Positions 51,363 through 52,940 of a DNA stretch of 52,940 bases are shown piece by piece. This DNA is from Rhodopirellula sp. (GTDB lineage Bacteria; Planctomycetota; Planctomycetia; Pirellulales; Pirellulaceae), in contig NZVD01000060.1 of the NCBI GenBank assembly GCA_002701385.1, positions 137,534 through 190,473 of the forward strand, read 5' to 3'. Under the pieces are notes generated by a model. That model was not told the DNA's origin and did no database searches. It was given only the letters and a program-made list of their open reading frames with translations. The stretch's first letter is position 1. The number at the start of each line of letters is the position of its first letter. A program made the position numbers and the translations under genes.

Positions 51363-52940
51363 ATGGAAAGAGTCAACGGATACCATGGCCAATATCTGTC
51401 TATCGATGTTTCCAAGGGGACAGCTGAATCTCTTCAGATCGCTCAGGAAACTCTTAAAACATATATCGGGGGAAGCGGATTAGGTACGCGACTTCTGCTG
51501 GACCATCGCGCCTGGGAAGCAGACCCACTCTCCCCGGAAGCCAGTATTGTTTTTGCTTTCAGCCCTCTGGTCGGAAGTCCTTTAACTACTAGTGCTAAAT
51601 TTGCGGTTGTCAGCCGAAGTCCACTCACAGACCGAATCAACGACTCTCTGGCGAGTAGCACTTTTGCCATTGCCGGAAAACGGACAGGTAATGACGCATT
51701 ACTTATTCATGGAAAAGCTCCTTCTCCATCGATCCTTCTGATCGAAGAGAATGACGTCCGTCTCCTGCCGGCAGACCACTTATGGGGGCAATCCGCTGAG
51801 GCAACAGAATCCCGTTTGCGGGACGAACTGGGTGCTGATTACTCCTTTGCAGTTATTGGGCCTGGCGGCGAGAAGCTCGTCCGTTATGCCACAATTTCCC
51901 ATAGTGGCCGCCATGCGGGTCGTGGCGGTAGTGGAGCCGTACTTGGTGCAAAGAACATAAAGGCCATTGCCGTCCGAGGGCAGCAGAGAACCGAGTGGTT
52001 CGATCAAGAAGGGCTCATTAAAGAAGCACGCGACTTATCCAAACGTTCCTTTGGTCCGGCCACTCAAAAATACCGAGAGCTTGGAACGGCTGCCAATGTA
52101 TTGGTATTCAATCGCCTGGGCTGCTTACCCACTCGAAATTTCCAAAAGGGAACCTTTGAAGGTGCCGCTGAACTGTCGCCGGAGGCGATGGACGCGGCAC
52201 GCGATAAAATGAGAAGCAGTTGCGCAGCTTGCACGATTGGCTGCACCCACATTTACAAACTCGATACGGACAACGAATCTCAATCCGCTCGAATCGAATA
52301 CGAAAACCTTTTCGCATTAGGGCCTCTGTGTGAAGTGAGCGACCAGCAAACCGTCCTTCAGGCATCCCAACTCTGCGATCAATACGGCATTGATACCATC
52401 AGTACCGGTGGCACGATTGCCTTTGCAATGGAATGCGTGGAACGTGGCCTGCTAGATGAACCCTGGCTGAGATTCGGGGACAACGAAGCACTATTGAAAG
52501 CCATTCATCTTATTGGACGCGATGAATCATTTGGAAAACAACTCGCGTTAGGCAGCCGGGCCTTGGCACAGATTATTGGTCATGGCAGCATCGAGTTTGC
52601 TCCTCAGGTTAAAGGGCTGGAGTTGCCGGGATATGAGCCCCGAGCCCTGCAGACCATGGCACTTGGCTTTGCCGTCGGCACTCGTGGTGCAGATCATAAT
52701 CGCAGTGGTGCATATGAAGTCGACTTCTCCGAACACGTCGACCGTCGCAATGCGACCCTTGCACAAGCGCGTCTCGCTGTCGAAACCGAAAACAAAGCGG
52801 CCATCATGGACTCACTCATCCTTTGTAAATTCCTCCGCGGAGTATTTGAGGACTACTTTGCTGAAACCGCCGCGATGCTCAATCTGGTAACAGGCTGGGG
52901 GCTTGATAGTGCTGACATGCTGCATTCCGCTGAATCGGTC
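51363..52940 (+). CDS. Aldehyde ferredoxin oxidoreductase (partial, runs off the window)
   Basis: 526 residues are visible from the ATG at 51363. YIGGSGLGTRLLLDH and FSPLVGSPLTTSAKFAVVSR open the N-terminal tungstopterin domain, followed by GRHAGRGGSGAVLGAKNIKA. Cys287, Cys290, Cys294 (SCAACTIGC) and Cys488 (LILCKF) sit almost exactly where the Pyrococcus enzyme ligates its [4Fe-4S] cluster. Family members oxidise aldehydes to acids, or reduce acids, with ferredoxin and a tungsto-bispterin. The C-terminus lies beyond 52940. It follows a MoaD gene by two bases. Substrate specificity is unknown. Confidence 0.92.
   Translation, partial: MERVNGYHGQYLSIDVSKGTAESLQIAQETLKTYIGGSGLGTRLLLDHRAWEADPLSPEASIVFAFSPLVGSPLTTSAKFAVVSRSPLTDRINDSLASSTFAIAGKRTGNDALLIHGKAPSPSILLIEENDVRLLPADHLWGQSAEATESRLRDELGADYSFAVIGPGGEKLVRYATISHSGRHAGRGGSGAVLGAKNIKAIAVRGQQRTEWFDQEGLIKEARDLSKRSFGPATQKYRELGTAANVLVFNRLGCLPTRNFQKGTFEGAAELSPEAMDAARDKMRSSCAACTIGCTHIYKLDTDNESQSARIEYENLFALGPLCEVSDQQTVLQASQLCDQYGIDTISTGGTIAFAMECVERGLLDEPWLRFGDNEALLKAIHLIGRDESFGKQLALGSRALAQIIGHGSIEFAPQVKGLELPGYEPRALQTMALGFAVGTRGADHNRSGAYEVDFSEHVDRRNATLAQARLAVETENKAAIMDSLILCKFLRGVFEDYFAETAAMLNLVTGWGLDSADMLHSAESV

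Noticed and set aside
1-52940. tRNA, rRNA or insertion-sequence genes
   Set aside because: No cloverleaf with a TTCRA-type T-loop, no rRNA-like stretch and no transposase-like reading frame or terminal inverted repeats were found.

Overview
The window looks like the chromosome of a planctomycete (PVC group). The signs are 'PVC-style' large permeases and DUF1080, a Gfo/Idh oxidoreductase, a TIM-barrel isomerase, an N-terminally extended ribosomal protein S18, and bacterial formylmethanofuran-dehydrogenase-type genes of the tetrahydromethanopterin C1 pathway. Base composition is near 50% GC throughout, and no phage, insertion sequence, CRISPR array, rRNA or tRNA was found. The genus cannot be fixed from the sequence alone. 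About 48 protein genes are supported. The first (NagB/PIG-L fusion) and last (aldehyde ferredoxin oxidoreductase) run off the window.

Left part (1-5.9 kb): amino-sugar and housekeeping genes. These are a catalytically degenerate NagB fused to a PIG-L deacetylase, an intact NagB, a PurF-like amidotransferase, TrmB, a FabZ-like dehydratase and a 32-residue very basic protein. From 6.1 to 12.1 kb lies a same-strand cluster that reads as an isoprenoid-lipid pathway: radical SAM enzyme, a 36-residue mini-ORF, a squalene-hopene/sporulenol-type cyclase, a DUF116-polyprenyl diphosphate synthase fusion, a chorismate-lyase-like protein and the broken start of a flavin oxidoreductase. A DUF3311/sodium-solute symporter pair and rpsR with a structured 5' leader follow.

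From 15 to 21.6 kb a tight run holds a thioesterase, a prenyltransferase-repeat protein, a LolD-type ATPase, a 1197-residue FtsX-type permease and a PIG-L deacetylase, suggesting modification or export of an envelope lipid or glycolipid. From 21.6 to 36.5 kb are accessory and biosynthetic genes: a duplicated-half transporter, divergent queF/queE, Gfo/Idh oxidoreductase, class III aminotransferase, HtrA, a DksA-type zinc protein, nucleoside hydrolase, trpD-MFS-dehydrogenase, and a short Hsp70.

The most striking region is 36.5-45.4 kb with 51-52.9 kb. Two MoeA proteins (one fused to a periplasmic-binding-like domain), MobA and all four core formylmethanofuran dehydrogenase subunits (C, A, B, D) are interleaved on opposite strands. 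Subunit B keeps the iron-sulfur cysteines and the Cys that binds tungsten or molybdenum in the archaeal enzyme. Near the right edge a MoaD-type sulfur carrier abuts a tungsten-type aldehyde ferredoxin oxidoreductase with all four cluster cysteines. Together these suggest a Mo/W-pterin-dependent C1 or aldehyde redox module. Between them lie tandem purine nucleoside phosphorylases, a von Willebrand A lipoprotein, a VOC protein and a DUF1080 protein. All assignments come from reading motifs by eye; no database search was run.
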